NCBI GenBank assembly: GCA_018389105.1
Contig: JACATO010000310.1
Span: 1,722,501-1,786,500 of the forward strand
DNA length: 64,000 nucleotides
DNA from: Nautilus pompilius
Lineage: Eukaryota > Mollusca > Cephalopoda > Nautilida > Nautilidae
Reading direction: 5' to 3'
In this document: one piece after another, positions 15,201 to 29,800 of the stretch
Position numbering within the stretch: the first letter of the stretch is position 1
Layout of the letters: each line of letters begins with the position of its first letter
Position numbers and translations under genes: made by a program
The notes under the pieces: model-generated
The model's database searches: none
Seen by the model: the letters and a program-made list of their open reading frames with translations, nothing else
What the model was told of the DNA's origin: nothing

Positions 15201-18200
15201 CAGCTCAATTAAGAACCAGGGAGATGCAAAATAGCAAACAATGAAAATCTAGAATTAACATTTCTAAGAGAATCACCATTCATGTGAACATAATTATCAT
15301 AAAAAAACAATAGTTTTATTGAATTTTAAAGAGAAAAAATAAACATATTTTATCATAAAAATGAGTTATTTGTGGGTCTGTAATTATTCACTCGGCAAAA
15401 AGGCAAAACAAAATTATTTCGCAGTACAACTACCATTGGAAATACCACTTAAAATTTTAAATTATTGATTTTTACAATTTCAAATATCTCTTATCAGCAC
15501 AGTATTAACATTCTTCATTAGCCATGCATGCCACATGAAAAAATGAAAAAGTAGACCAATTATCGCAGATGCAACACATTCATATATTATGAAAGTAAAA
15601 ACTAATCTTCATGATCTCAATTACTTTTAAAAAAGCACAATATAAACAAAAAAAAATTCTTTAAAAAGCAGTTTCTGTTGCTAAAATAATTTTAAAAAAA
15701 TCTGAGTGGTTTTGTAACTTTCAGGATATGTGGAGAACTAAAATTTGGTAACTACAGTTGCTGCATGTTATCTTGGCATACTCTAGTACATAGGGAATAC
15801 TGTTTTCCATAGTGTATAGACTTCAAGCACAGCATCCATATTTTGGCTACGGATAACAAGCAAGTCTTTCTTTGGATCAAGCTTTTAGTCTTAATAAGTA
15901 AAACTAATGAGTAATAACCAGACTTGCCAACTCTCCCGAATTTGGACCTTTTGACCCAATCTATCAATCGGGTTTTAAAAATTGGTCATTTTTACCGATT
16001 AGTGTAATTATAATTAACTTTTTTGTACATTCAAAATTTCTCAGTAAACATCAGCCAATCATTTGCTCTCTATAGGAAAACTGATGAGTAAACACATGAG
16101 TCATAATGGAAATTGAGCTTCACTTTCTTCTTGGCCAATGGAAACTGATTATACAAATAAGGCAACCAATGTATTTATCATTCTAAACCAAGCGTGACTG
16201 TTCATGTGATTACTCAAAATGGCTTCTCTGGCAACAAAAGCAAAGAGAAAACACTATGTGCTGTATTTGTGAATGAAATGTAATGATATAGTTTATTAAA
16301 TAGCATCTGTCAATACAATAAAATTTGATATAAATGTTTTTACTTGTTCATTTAATATTTCTAATCAACATAGGAAATTGAACAACCTATTTAGCAAGTG
16401 AAAACAGTATTTCAAGATGATATTTTAGATCTTCAGAAATTAAAACAAATACATATTTGAACTAATTCATCAACTAAGTATGAGTAAAACAATAAAGCGG
16501 ATAGCCAAAGAAATTATTTCCTCACTGGTATTATACACGTGCACATGCATACATGTACATTTATTTGGTGCCTCAACCCTGTTTTATGCAAGTAAAACAT
16601 TGTTAAGATTAAGTCTGAAATTTACAAAAATGAAAATATATCTTGAGACCTGCAGAATTAAAAACAAATGACAAAATCAACGAATGCACGGGTATCTGCA
16701 AATTGATGGGCTTCAAACCAGTTTTGTTTGTAAATTGCTTGACTGTGAGTCGCGCAAAATCTCCCACATGAGAATTTTGAAAAGTTGGCAAGTATGAATA
16801 CTTATCAGTTGATGTAAAGTAGGATCATGCTAAACTTATTATATTAAGATACTGTCATGATGCTAGTTTTTACACATTTATCTAAAATATCCAAATAATT
16901 GAACTAGGCAAAAAAAAAAATGTATAAAGTATCACTAGTACATATATCATTATCTGCAGCTGGGGTCATTAGTGCTTAGTACATTATAATTGGCTCTGAT
17001 ACTATAGATTCACATACCTGAGCAACTAAAAGGTTCCAAGAACAAAGAGATGCAAGAAATAAAATAATAATCTAATTGTGTTGGGAACAAAATGAAAATA
17101 TTTTTATGGCAGGGTTCCTAGCCTTTAGCTGAAAAAACAGTTTCGTTTGCAATTCTCTTGGAATAAAAATATGCAACATATTAAAACAGCAGAACTGTTG
17201 AAACTGTAGTTTGAAAGATCTGTAAACAATGAGATAGTTCAAACTGTTGTGTGGCACTCTAATACCTATACCAATCTAAGGCTTCCATATTACAATAAAA
17301 TTAAAATTACCTGAAAATTTTTTTTTACAGTTTTATTTTAAGTATTGTAGAAAAAAGATTGATAAAAATTGTGTTTGCCATTAGAAAGAACTGCTTGCTT
17401 TAGTAATATTTATAAACAGGATACCTGTGTAAACTATGTCCACTAATGTATTCATGCGTTCTATCTATATGGCAAATCTCCTAAGCAGATACTGAAACTA
17501 TTCAATAATCAGATAGTTTATAAACATGGTAACTACTGTTTAGTAAGACCATTATCATTCCTGTATTGAACTAATGAATGTGGCAAGCTATGTGCAAAGA
17601 TAAGCCATCAGCTCAAAGTCCTGCTTTATCTCATCTTTCATTGATAACATGGGTGCATAGGAACACCTGTGAAGAAACAATGCATTTTGAATTTTCCCAC
17701 TGTGGTCATTTCTAGCAAGTTCCCTTATATATAAAAACATTTTCACAAACTCTAACAGAAATAACCCCAAAGTGACCTAAAAAAAAAAGAAAAAAAAAGG
17801 ATAGCTTCCTTGTTTTTCTTTATGGTCACAAAATGTTTAAATTATTAACTTTAGATGTTGGTGCTACCTTTCATGTTCACCTTTGTGCACAGTTTGCAAC
17901 TCAAAGGCAATATTAAAATCACATTGTACCAACCAAGGTAATCCGTGAAGATTTTCTAGGCCACTACTGGAAATTAAATATTTAACGTATAAGCATATTC
18001 AAGTTGGGGGGGTGGGTATTTTATCTTGTTTCACAGGTGAATACATACGTAAGGTATTCAAGCAAAATTATTAGTAACTTGTTATGAAGTTGAAATTTTG
18101 TATCATACTATTAAGACTATTATTTAATTATGTGTAAGAACATGGATTATATGTTCATTGCTACCCATAACAGGATTCACCAACAAAATGTCCCATATTC

Positions 18201-21200
18201 CATACATAAATCAGTCTATTTGTGCATATAGCTAACATTATATTAACATATTACTTATTAAAATACCATGCACGTACAAAAGAAATATATTCTCAAAGTT
18301 TTTCCACAAGGCTCTTACACCAAAATATCCTTCATTTTTTATGAATTACAGTATTGACAATAATTATGGCCACCAGTGTACAGTGATCCAAGAAGTATTC
18401 AAACACCTCATAGAAATCAATCTTTTGACAAGGCTGGTCCACCTTATGTTGCAATTATAACAAAGACAATAGAAAAAAACATTATTGCAAATAGCTTCAA
18501 TTTCATAAGCTAATTAAGTATTGTTTGTTAAATAAATATTGTAACAACTGTTTAAACATGTAGAATGTTGATGTTTTATGTTTATAGAAGCAAACTTTTC
18601 CTTAATATCAGTTCTTAAACATTCTGGCCTGATGAAAATTAAACTTCTACAATATTCAGTAGAGGCTAACTTCCATTTTTAGAAAATGAATTTTTCTAGA
18701 TATCTTAATATACAAAGCTAGACAATAGGAAATATTTCAAGGTTAATCATAGGGGAAAAGTTCTGAGAATGGACCAACATAAAAGATATTAACCACATTT
18801 TATACCTGCAGGCAGTGTACAATCAATAGCAGCTGCCAACCTTTGCCTCAAACTATACCTTTCATCTTCTATGTCAAGAATTATTTTTGCTAATAAAAGT
18901 ATCCCTTTTCTCTTCAGGAGTTCAAGTAAATGCCAATTCAGCACTAAAAGCTAATTAAAATAATGAACTATTTCACACGAGCTGAAGCATTCAACAAACT
19001 AAAAAATCAATAGCAAATATAATTGCTACCAAGGGGACCATATTCCTGACTCATCATCAACGTTTGAAATAAAATAAGGGTTCCTGTCGAGAGGAAAGGA
19101 GTAAAACAATCAGCAACATCATTGTAGAAATCTGAAATAGTAATGGGGCTGTCAAGGGCAGCAATGGTGTGTGCAGAAATCAAGACAACCAACCATGCCA
19201 TTAATTAATGGAGTCTGATTATGCAAAAAAATTTTAGGCATTTCAAAATATTAGTGACACCTTGAATGATTTGAACATTACCCCCCCCTTTAGGCTAAAT
19301 ATTGATATCAAAATCTGTGTTTAAAATGGCATACAACTCCTCCCACTTTTTTTTTCTAACTTAGGGTAATGGATTCTGATAATACTCGAGTATTCCAATA
19401 ATAAATTGATCCATGGTTAGAAAAATAACACAAAATAATTCCAGAAATGTAGAAGAGTTTTAAAGGAAGGAGGATAATATACTTGTTTATTTAAACAAAA
19501 CACCAACCACAACTATGACTTAACTTCATGTTTACTATAATCACCATCAGATTTAAATTTTAGTAATTGTATATGCATATAAAATAGTCGCTCTCTAGTT
19601 TTTAAAGAATTAGGCAGGGTTTAAAAATGTTAATATTGGCCAGCATTAAAATACTGCATAGGCAGAATATTTACAAGACAGCAATTTGACAAGCACCACT
19701 GACTACAAATAACCCAGCTTCCTTTTTTTTTTGTTTTAGATGTGGTACAGAGTTATTCTTGACTCCCTAGAATCACTCTTAAATGTAATATTTCAAAAAA
19801 AACCGTCATGCACTGTTGCCCTTAGAACAGACAGAACTGAAGCTATATTAAATTTGTTAGGAAAACAGGCTAGAGTTCTATGTAAGTGGTTCATACAAAC
19901 CATTTCCAATTAACAAGATCATCATCAAGTGACTGCATAAGCAAAACATATACAGGAAAGATTCAGAGTCTATCCAGTTCCAAAAATCAAGATAATGCCA
20001 TGGGATATAGCATCAGATAAAAAGTTTGGATTTACTTGTTGAGGTTAGTGGGATTTAGAATTATAAAGACCTTGTATTATTCTTCTAACTTTCCAAGGGT
20101 AGACAGTTATTGTAATTCTTCAAGTGAAAGTGTGTCCAGGATGTGAGAAAAGCAACAGAATGATTACAACATGTGTGCGCCTTCATAGATAATATTCATC
20201 CCTTCATTAATTAATGATGTTTAATCTGTATTTACAAAAAGCATTTACTTATTTTAAAAAATTGTAAATTAATAATGACTGTTCTTGAATTTTTTAATGG
20301 ACAGTTCATAAACATCTTAAACTTTAACTTTTTTTTTTTTTACCTTCGTAAATTTTATAATGTAACAACATTTTACTGGGGTACTAATTGTTTCAGATAT
20401 CTATTTCAAACTTGTTTAATCTGCTGAAAAAATAAAATCACCAAAATACTTATCACTTACCACAATAGGGGGATCACAGTTCTGTAAGATGCTTACAAAA
20501 TGTCACCTGTTCAGTTTATCGAGTACTCTAAATCTGCATAGTACAAAATGAATTGTATTTCATTTTACTACAGATGACCATCTGCTAAATCCCTCAGCTG
20601 TTTACAGTAAAACCATGAAATATTTGGCACAAGACAGTGGCATGCTTTAATCAAATTGCCCTTTGCTATAAAAGTTTTGAACATGTGGACAATAACACAC
20701 TTTTTTTTTATAGCTATCTACAGTTACCAATAAAAGGGGTCATAATTATAAATTGACTAAGATGGTCAGCATCAGAAAAAAAATTTTCTTTCCAGTTCTA
20801 GAGTCATCACTGACTTAGATGTACTACCAACAAGCATAGTTGATAGTGATAGTATTAATCAACTTAAAAATTTTTACCAAAGCCCATCCTTGCCTAGGCT
20901 ATTATGGATTTTTGCCTGATTGTAACTAGGAAACTACACTAATGGCTCTTGCATAAGCAATATTGTTTCTTGACTCTTTCTACTACAGTAAACAAAACTA
21001 AAACCATGTAGAATGTGATGTGGTAATATAACAACCCTGAACTCTACGTGAACTAATCTTTATTGGAAAGTAAAGAATCATGGAACATTTGTAGTTACGC
21101 ATCTGTCCATGAATCGCAGACTTGATAATATAACTCTCCTACAGCGGTCACCACACACACACGCGCAGCAGTTTAATGCAGTGTCTCCAAATCTACAATG

Positions 21201-23823
21201 GTCTTGGGGAGCACATTAGCCTATCTCAAAATGTACAAGTTTTTTTTTTTTTTTTGATTACAAAAATCATTAAAAAATTACTTCCTATCACTGATTCTGC
21301 CAGTCAAATCTACTGTAGGTCAAACATGGAAAATTCTACAATTACTGAAAAGTACAGATTTTCTTATGAATCATTAAGAACTATTTTTGTTGAAAACTGG
21401 CTAAAAAACCCCACAAATGTATTTCAGGTACGTTTATGTACAGTATATATTATGCATCTATATAGGTAGATATGGTTGCACTGATACCATGCCACACAAT
21501 CTATTAATCTGAGGTTATGCTATAGGCTATTTAGTGAGTGGTCAAAATTAACAACAGTCTGGCAAAGATTGATATTTCTCATGGATTTGTAGTCAATATT
21601 ATAACAGAATTCAGTGTGGTAAATGTCACACCTCTGAAGAATGACCGAAAAGGTCTTCAACAGTGACACCATGGCAATAATAAGCCATTACTCACCAAAT
21701 GATTTTCTTGCTGACATCACTCATACAACAGAAATGAACCAAATAACAACCAACATAAGCTCCACCAACTTAGCTACAAAGGGTATGTAGCACATAAAAA
21801 ATCAACAGGAATCAAATGCTTTGAAGATTCTTAACACCAATGTCTTCAGACAGCTAAGTATAGATGCCATGGTATGGGCTGTGAAGAATGGTGGAAGACA
21901 AAATTGGCATTTGTCAAAGAATATCTCAATTCTTCTGGGTACATTGTCATTTTCAAGACATCTACCATTAAAGACTTATTGACTGAAAACCGCTGTCCAT
22001 AATCTTGAAGATTGCACTACAAGTAACATTCAACATTTGGTCACGTTCTGGAAGAGGAATCAAGACATTCAACTTCTTTCTTGGATATCCTAAAGCCTTG
22101 GTACAAATACAGTTGAAGACATTTGGAAACATCTAGATCATAAGCTAAAAGAAACCAATCCACATCCTGATGGCATCAAAAGAACACCTTGCACAAATAT
22201 TGGACAAACCTGGACCAGACCATAAAACAAAATCTTTTTGATTAATTTCCAAACAGGGTCAGAAGCAAAAAGATGGCTCCATTAAAACAAACAAAAGCTG
22301 ACTGCCCTTTTGTAACACAAAGAGCCTCTACCATGTTTGGCAATGAATCAATGAAATCTTGTATTATGGTCTGGTACAGGTGCAATACGAGTAGATTCAA
22401 GTGCCCCCTCTCCTGGAATAGCACAGTCTCCAGGAGTGAGGCACCACCTGCACTCTAGTAACTGGTCTGACAAAAAAAACCCCACCAAATCCCAGTTTCC
22501 TCATGGTGATACCAACTAATGAAATTGATACAAAGTTTCTATGGTTGAATCAACAACCTTTGAGAGAGCCATGGAAGTAATACAATGAAATGTCAGAGCA
22601 CCACTAAGCAAGAATTTGTTGTTTTACATGACAAAGTAACAGTCAACGAATTTTTTACAGCAAGCTAACATATATACATTTTAATTAAAGTTTGAAAAAC
22701 AAAGACTTGTGAAATGACCATAAATAATAAACAAAATATTTATTGAAGATCTTTTCTTGTTATAATTATGAAATTCTACAAAAAATTAGTTGTAAATGAA
22801 CAAGTAATCAAGTGTTCCTGAGCTTTAAACATTGCACAGCTTCTTTACTATGCACACACAGGCAGTGTCTTTGTTACAGTGAAATTTTTGTAGTCGGTTA
22901 CCCAAAAATATCATGCAAGGACTCTTTATGCACAGTGACAATGGCAATAACCAGAATCCAGCTTCTTAGAACACCAGGCCAATCAAAAAAAAAAAAAATA
23001 TTTTAAGCATTATTTCAGCTGATTATAAACTGTAGTCTAGGCAATCAAGGATAACTTGTAACTCAACCAACCTTGGACAGTACGAGATAAAACGATTCTT
23101 CCATTTACATGAAATTTTAGTCATCCATTTAAAATAAGTTTAAGACAACACCCTAATTATCCAATGCCAATTTCATCTCAAATAATCTGATTTGTAAAGA
23201 ATGCTTAATGAGTTTAAAGTCTCAGTAGTTCAGTAAAGTAGTTCACAGATTCGAATCTAGATTTCTAAGTGTTAGGATCATCACTGTTAGCAAAGTCAAA
23301 ATTTATGGAAGTTATCCTTACAAAAGCAACAGGAAAAGTTCACCAAAATAATGATAATTTTTATGTGATGAGGACGAGAGTCTGAAAACCACTGTATATC
23401 AAGAAGATTTTTTAAAAAAATTGTTTCTCATTTTTTAATAAGGTAAAAAAAAAAATCAATTAAATACGTACTTGTCTATATAAAGTGTACAATTACTTTT
23501 CTTGCCAATTCTAAATTCAGATCCACAGCAATAATTTTTAAAAAGCATTATAATTTCTCATTTGCCTACAGCAAACCATTTTCAAATTTAATATCTACCT
23601 TGAACTAGTTACTATGTTTTATCAAGCTACATTTGAGACCAACTCTTAGCAAAGTTCTGCTAGTTGTTTAAACAATCTGTTAAAATTGTTAGAAATTTGT
23701 CAAAGGAACGTTAAAACAGAAAAGGCAGATCTGGATCTTTGGTAAGTAGTCTTCCCCAGCTTACTTTCTACATTGCTGTGTGTGTGTACCAGCTTCACTA
23801 ACCACATTTAATAGTATCTATAA

Positions 23824-23885
<62 letters not shown>

Positions 23886-26800
23886 ATGTTACACTGATAG
23901 CCACAACCCTGTAACAGTCATTGCCAGAATCAGAGGTTTTATTTAAAAGAGTGATGGTTCACAGAAGTAATTTGTAGAAAAGTTTGTTTAGTAACAAGTT
24001 CATTTTTAAAGATTTCTCTTTTCATCAATTGTGCCAGTTTGGAAAAAAAAAAAAAAAAAAGAGTTCATATCACTAAAAAATACAGGAAAAAATTACCACA
24101 AGAAAAGTCTCCGAAATATAATATTAAAGAGATTAGCTGGGTTTTGAAAAAAAGCAAACATGTTTGTATTACTCAAAAAAGCTTCACAAGAAAATATTTA
24201 AATAAATAAATAGACATTAATAAAATGAATGCACTTACAAGAGTCAGAGATGTAATTAAAATCAATTGATGGAAAATCCTAATTCTGTAGTATTGAATGT
24301 GACAAAGTTTAATTAGGTTACCAAATACTCTAAAAAGTTATATGGAATTGTATTACTTTTCACTGTTCATATTAATGGCTCCTCCTGCCTACTCTTCAGC
24401 CTAAAGTCAGTTGTTATTGCTATACATCATACTGTCAGTTACTGCCACAATCCACCAGCAAACAAGTAGCTAACTTATCAACACCAGTACAACTCTGGCA
24501 CTAGCTGCTTTGTAAGGTTTTGTTTTTGAAGTTTTGCAGGGCAGACGATGGTCTATTAACTGCCACGCACATGGATGCAATACCTAGAAGCCTTCTAATT
24601 TATGTGGTGGTAAACTAGAATGTAACTGAAAAACAAAATTAAAATCTTTCGGTGTGCAAACTGACATTTTTTCTTTCGTTTTCCCAGCTTCTTTATTTTT
24701 TGTACTCAATGGCCTTGTGCTCAGAAGACTGATCATTGTAAATATTATCATAGCTCCAGTCTTAAAGAATTTGTAAAGTCTTAACAAGAGAAAAACATTC
24801 CCAGTCTGTACCATTTTGTTAATACATACACTGTGCAACCTCCAAGTTTTTGTAATCATGCTTTATAACTACATTTTAAAAAATAAAATACCAAAAGACA
24901 TTCATTCCCCAACTTACACTGAAATTTGACATTCATGGCTAAAGACACCCCCTCCCCAACATTTCCATTTGTTTTCCAAAGTCAAAACGGTTTCGACATA
25001 AAAATTACATTCAAATTGATCTTTCTTCTGCCTGAGAGAATCTGTATATTTTTTTAATTTTGTATTTCTTTCTAAGCTAGTGGGTTTAACATATTAACAA
25101 ATATGGCAATAAAGACTGACAGAAAACGTAATCAGAAACAACCCATAGACACCAGAAAGCATCTGTTGGTTCCCCCCTTTTTTTCTTTTAAATTGAAAAT
25201 CTGATTGAACTTTGTTAACCTTCTCACTACAGTATGGAAGAGGAAAGAGAACAGCAAACCGTGACTGTCACTGAAAAATCCATGAACATATTTTTTTTTA
25301 TTTTAATTCTACCATTCTGTTAAATGTTTTACATACATTAAAGTTACTTTAGAAACTTTTACAAAGGTTTCAGCCAGCAAGATCAGAACATTGTTCTGTA
25401 TAAATCAGGTAGGCAATCATTCCGTAATACAACCATCATCGCCGACTCCCCAAGCATGACTGCAGCAAATAACATTGGTTCTTGGAGAGTATCTAACCAT
25501 CGGCTGATAGTATGAAAAACCTCTGAACCAGGCAAACATGCAGTGTATGCAGACTTTGGTGCTAAGATTTCTAGTATAATTTGATGCCAAGTGTTTTCTT
25601 CTTAAACAACCAAAAATAAAACCTACTCACAGCTACTGTTATCCACCACCAATCCTCTTTAGTGCAGAAATTTGTTATTATGGTTGAGCAAGTCTGTATC
25701 ATATACTGGTAAGTGCCCCCCCCCTTCCTTCATCCTGTAATTGATTGCTAGTACTGAGTCTAAGTAAGATTAGTATCTCCACCCTGTAGCTGATAGTTGT
25801 CAAGATAGTATTGGTTCATACTAACCCTCTTTTACCCTGTAGCTAAATCCTATTGCAAATATCAGTTAAAGTAATTCCAGATCCCACTACCCCAATCTTC
25901 ACCCTAACTGTTGCTACTATTATTGGCTGCTGCTGGTCCCTTTCAGTTAACTGTTGTTATCACCAGTGAGATGTAAAAAAAACTGACATTAGCAAAACCG
26001 TTAATGATTACACTATAGCTAATTATTAATGTTAGTATTATTAGGGAAGTTACGCTGCCAGCCAGTCACTTCTATGACTCATTGATCAGCCAACTGTTAT
26101 CAACACATTAAGGCTTCCTTCCTCACTAGACTCCACATAAAGCTTTTGTTGAAGCCTTATATAAACAGACAAGGAGTTAAGGCTATGTCTGTAAGACACC
26201 TGGAAACATTCTAATTAAATAGTGAATTAGAGAGTAACTAATTGCAAACAAACATTCCTCAGCATAAAGACCATTTCAAAACACTTAAAAACTCATCTCA
26301 GTGGAAATTAACTTTGGCCAGAATCCTGAACTGATTTATTGTCCTATTTATAGTAAATCAGAAATTATTTTTGCACGCAGGAATCTTTAAAAAAAAAGAT
26401 AATTACAACATTTTGCAATTTTTCAAAATATTTGTGATCTTTAGTCAAAGCAATGTCAGTTAAAAGAAAATGTTATTCTTCATCAAAGTAGTAATAGAAG
26501 AAACATCAATAAAATTTTTTTAATGGTTGCCCAAGTTTTAAGTTCCCTCAGACTTCTATTTTGATTCAATGTTATATCAAAATTCCAAATGAAAAACAGT
26601 TTGATTATTCGTGTAAAAATTAGTAAATGTTTCTTTATCTCTCTAGCGCTAGTTGTATATAGATACTTTCAATAATATGGAAGTACCTCAGACATAAATC
26701 TACGCAATGAATACTGCGTGTACAATTTTAAAATCTTTCCCTTTTTTGTACTGGCTAAACGATGATTAGCATCATCGGTACTGAATGCAGCCAACTTGGG

Positions 26801-29800
26801 ACGTATGCAGTTAGCGTGTCTGTGCTTGACCTGAAGCACACCTGGGTCAAGAGGATGCCCAGATCATGTAGGTTTTGTGTGAGGAGTTCCTGAGTTTTAT
26901 CTACCAAGGATGTGGAATAAAGACCTTGGGGACATGGCAGGCCAGCCGATTGTCATACTAAGGAATTCACTGACAGCCATAACCTTGTCAGCCTAAAATG
27001 CTTACTCTGGTGCCAGTTGATGAAAAGGCAAGAGTCGGTTTTGCAATCTCATCAAGGTACCTCTGACTGATTAGATGATCATGAGCTCCCCCCCGCAACA
27101 ATACAACTGCCTCATCATAATAATGTTGGACACCAGTAGCGACAGCATAGCTCTCTCTCCAACACCACCATACAGGTAACCTGTCCTTAGTAAAGCCCAA
27201 ACTGAACCTACTACGCTCATTAGCAAAATCACCTACTACCATCAGACACTTACCCAACAATGATGGCCCCCATACATACACTAATAAATATAGCAGTGGC
27301 TTCTTTGAAAAAAAAAGTCAGTGTTCAATAAAAGCAAACCAATGCTCTTCTGCTAAATTACGATAGTGAAACGTGAATGGCTCTGGTTCAAAATTATTGG
27401 TGTAACATCTTTTTTTAAATATGCAGATCAGACATGGAGCCCACATTATATGAAGGATAGCTTAGAAAAAATTCAGAGTTAATTTACAAGAAGATTAGTA
27501 CCATATTTAATCTTAGTTACCAAAAGACACAAAAATTAGACAGGCTTAAGTTTGATCAGCAGACATTTTCATGGTAACATAATTAAAATTTGTTTTTCTT
27601 TAAATGTTAAAAAAGAATATATTAAATTCAAATGATATATCTTATAAAATTAGCATGTAAATGTAAGATCTAGAAGAAACATCCCAGATTAGACATTAGG
27701 AAATATTTGTTTTTTTAAAAAATCATATACTATTAGCCTGAGATGTTTCCAAAGGAGACCCTGTGTATGTTTTAGAACTTCCTTCCTTTTGATTCTGACT
27801 ATAGCTATACCTTATGAAGCCAATTAAAAAGCAACAAACAATTCATATCAACTTACATGAAAGAAAACCACAGCATCCAAACAAAATAAAACAAGGACCT
27901 TAAATTTACATTGTAAAATAATCACATATTAATGTGATTAAAGGTAGAAAGATCCACGCGGATATTCTTGGTGAATTTGTGCAACATTTACTTATCTATT
28001 TTTGCCTGACACAAATTTAGATAAAGTTATTTGCACTGATAAAAGGGAATTGAATATAGAGTTTGAAGTTAATTAAAGATAATTGCTGAAAAATTCTGCG
28101 TACAACAGTAAACATCTGTTTTTAGCATAATGAACAGAAAAGGTTTCTTTTCTCCATCAAATTATCAATACAGAAAAGCATCTGTCTTAGACTTAGTGGC
28201 TAAGAAACATTAAGGACAAGAAGATATTGTACCATTAGAAATTCCTCTTTATATGGTAGACATGTAGCAAGATATAATCAGATTGATTTATTGTTGGCTG
28301 AAGTTCAGTCTAAAAAATGCTGCATGGATTGCATTTTATATATCTAACAAAGCTTTAGTGAAAATACTCCTAGAGTAAAGCCAGCTATGAAAGGAAACAA
28401 AAAAGGTAAAGAGCTAGTTGGTTGCATACCCACTATCACATGACATCACTGAAATGCTTCCTCAAAAAGATTGCACCTTGCACAGTTAAAAAATCTTGTT
28501 GATAACTTAGCATTGCAGCTAATCGCCCATCTGTCTACCTAGAAGACTAGATCTTCTTTTATTTCTTAATGTTTAATTTTGTGGATAGTCAGCATCATTC
28601 ACCTGTAATTTAGAGTCCATAGGTAAATTTCTATCTTTTCCTTTTAGTGAAACTTCAAGTGAGATGACAGGTATGTGTTCTTTATTTTAAAAAGCTACTG
28701 ATGTAATCATACTATTTATGGTAAGTAACAAAAGTGAACATAAATTTCATCCATTTTTTTTGCTTGCCTTCTCACTCTGCAAGTAAAACAACCATCTTTA
28801 GATGTTAACCGTGAAATATCTTCCAAATTGCTATAATCAAGGTTTTCATTACATGTTAAAAGTTTTCAACACATAACTATGTAGGGAGCATTTTCTTTGT
28901 GATTGTGAGAGTATGAGTTATCTACCAAGTCGCTCTCTCTAGGCTAAGAAATAAATAGAAAACTAATTCTTTAAAATAAAAAGCAATCAAAATTGATTCC
29001 CAAAAGCATCTGATCTTTAACAAGCTTCCTTATATGTGACCCCAATGAAATTGAAAACCAGCAATTAATTTTTTTAGAAAAACAACAAAAAACAATTAGT
29101 TAGTTCTTGAAATTTTTTCTGGAATTTATTTTTAATTCCCTGCAGCCATTTCATCAAATCTCATAATATAGATGTCTCATCTGGTGATCTGTAACTTCCT
29201 GTTACTATCTTTAGTCTCTAACTGAAGCAGGGGCCACCATTATTAGTTCAGAACTTGCTAAATTAAGCCTGGCTCCCAAAGAAACTATAAATGAATCCTC
29301 TCAAGAGTTTTACTATCGCTGCACCAGTGCAATTATGGTGATTAGTTAAGAATTTCATAAAATTATTTAGTAGGAAATTTCAAGAAAGTCACACAACCTG
29401 ACAACAGTAGAGCAACCCTGAAGTAAAAAAATTCTTTCCTACGGACATTTTGGAGTTCTTATTGGGTCTGTAGCGTTTACTAGGAATTATAGGTTTTCCA
29501 ACAGAAATCCTTTTGAATACGTTTGCTGGGGGTGTGACTGTCCAAGGTGGAGGGTAGATTCCTATATGGCACTGGCTGTTTGGCATACTGGCATACCTCC
29601 TTAGCACAATTTTTTTCCCACATCTAAAAAAAAAAGTGAGTTCTAGTTGGATTTTCATTATGTTGGTAAAGTCCGAGTACACCGAGCACTTTTTTGGTGT
29701 CCCAGGTTGCTGATGTCAACTCTCCCCTTCCCTCAACAGCAACATAAGTTTGCATACTATAGTGATTATCTAAACTGCTGATTATACAAAAAGTATTCAT

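Noticed and set aside
24235-24280. Possible 46-nt minus-strand exon
   Set aside because: Poor pyrimidine tract and AT-rich translation; phase not supported.
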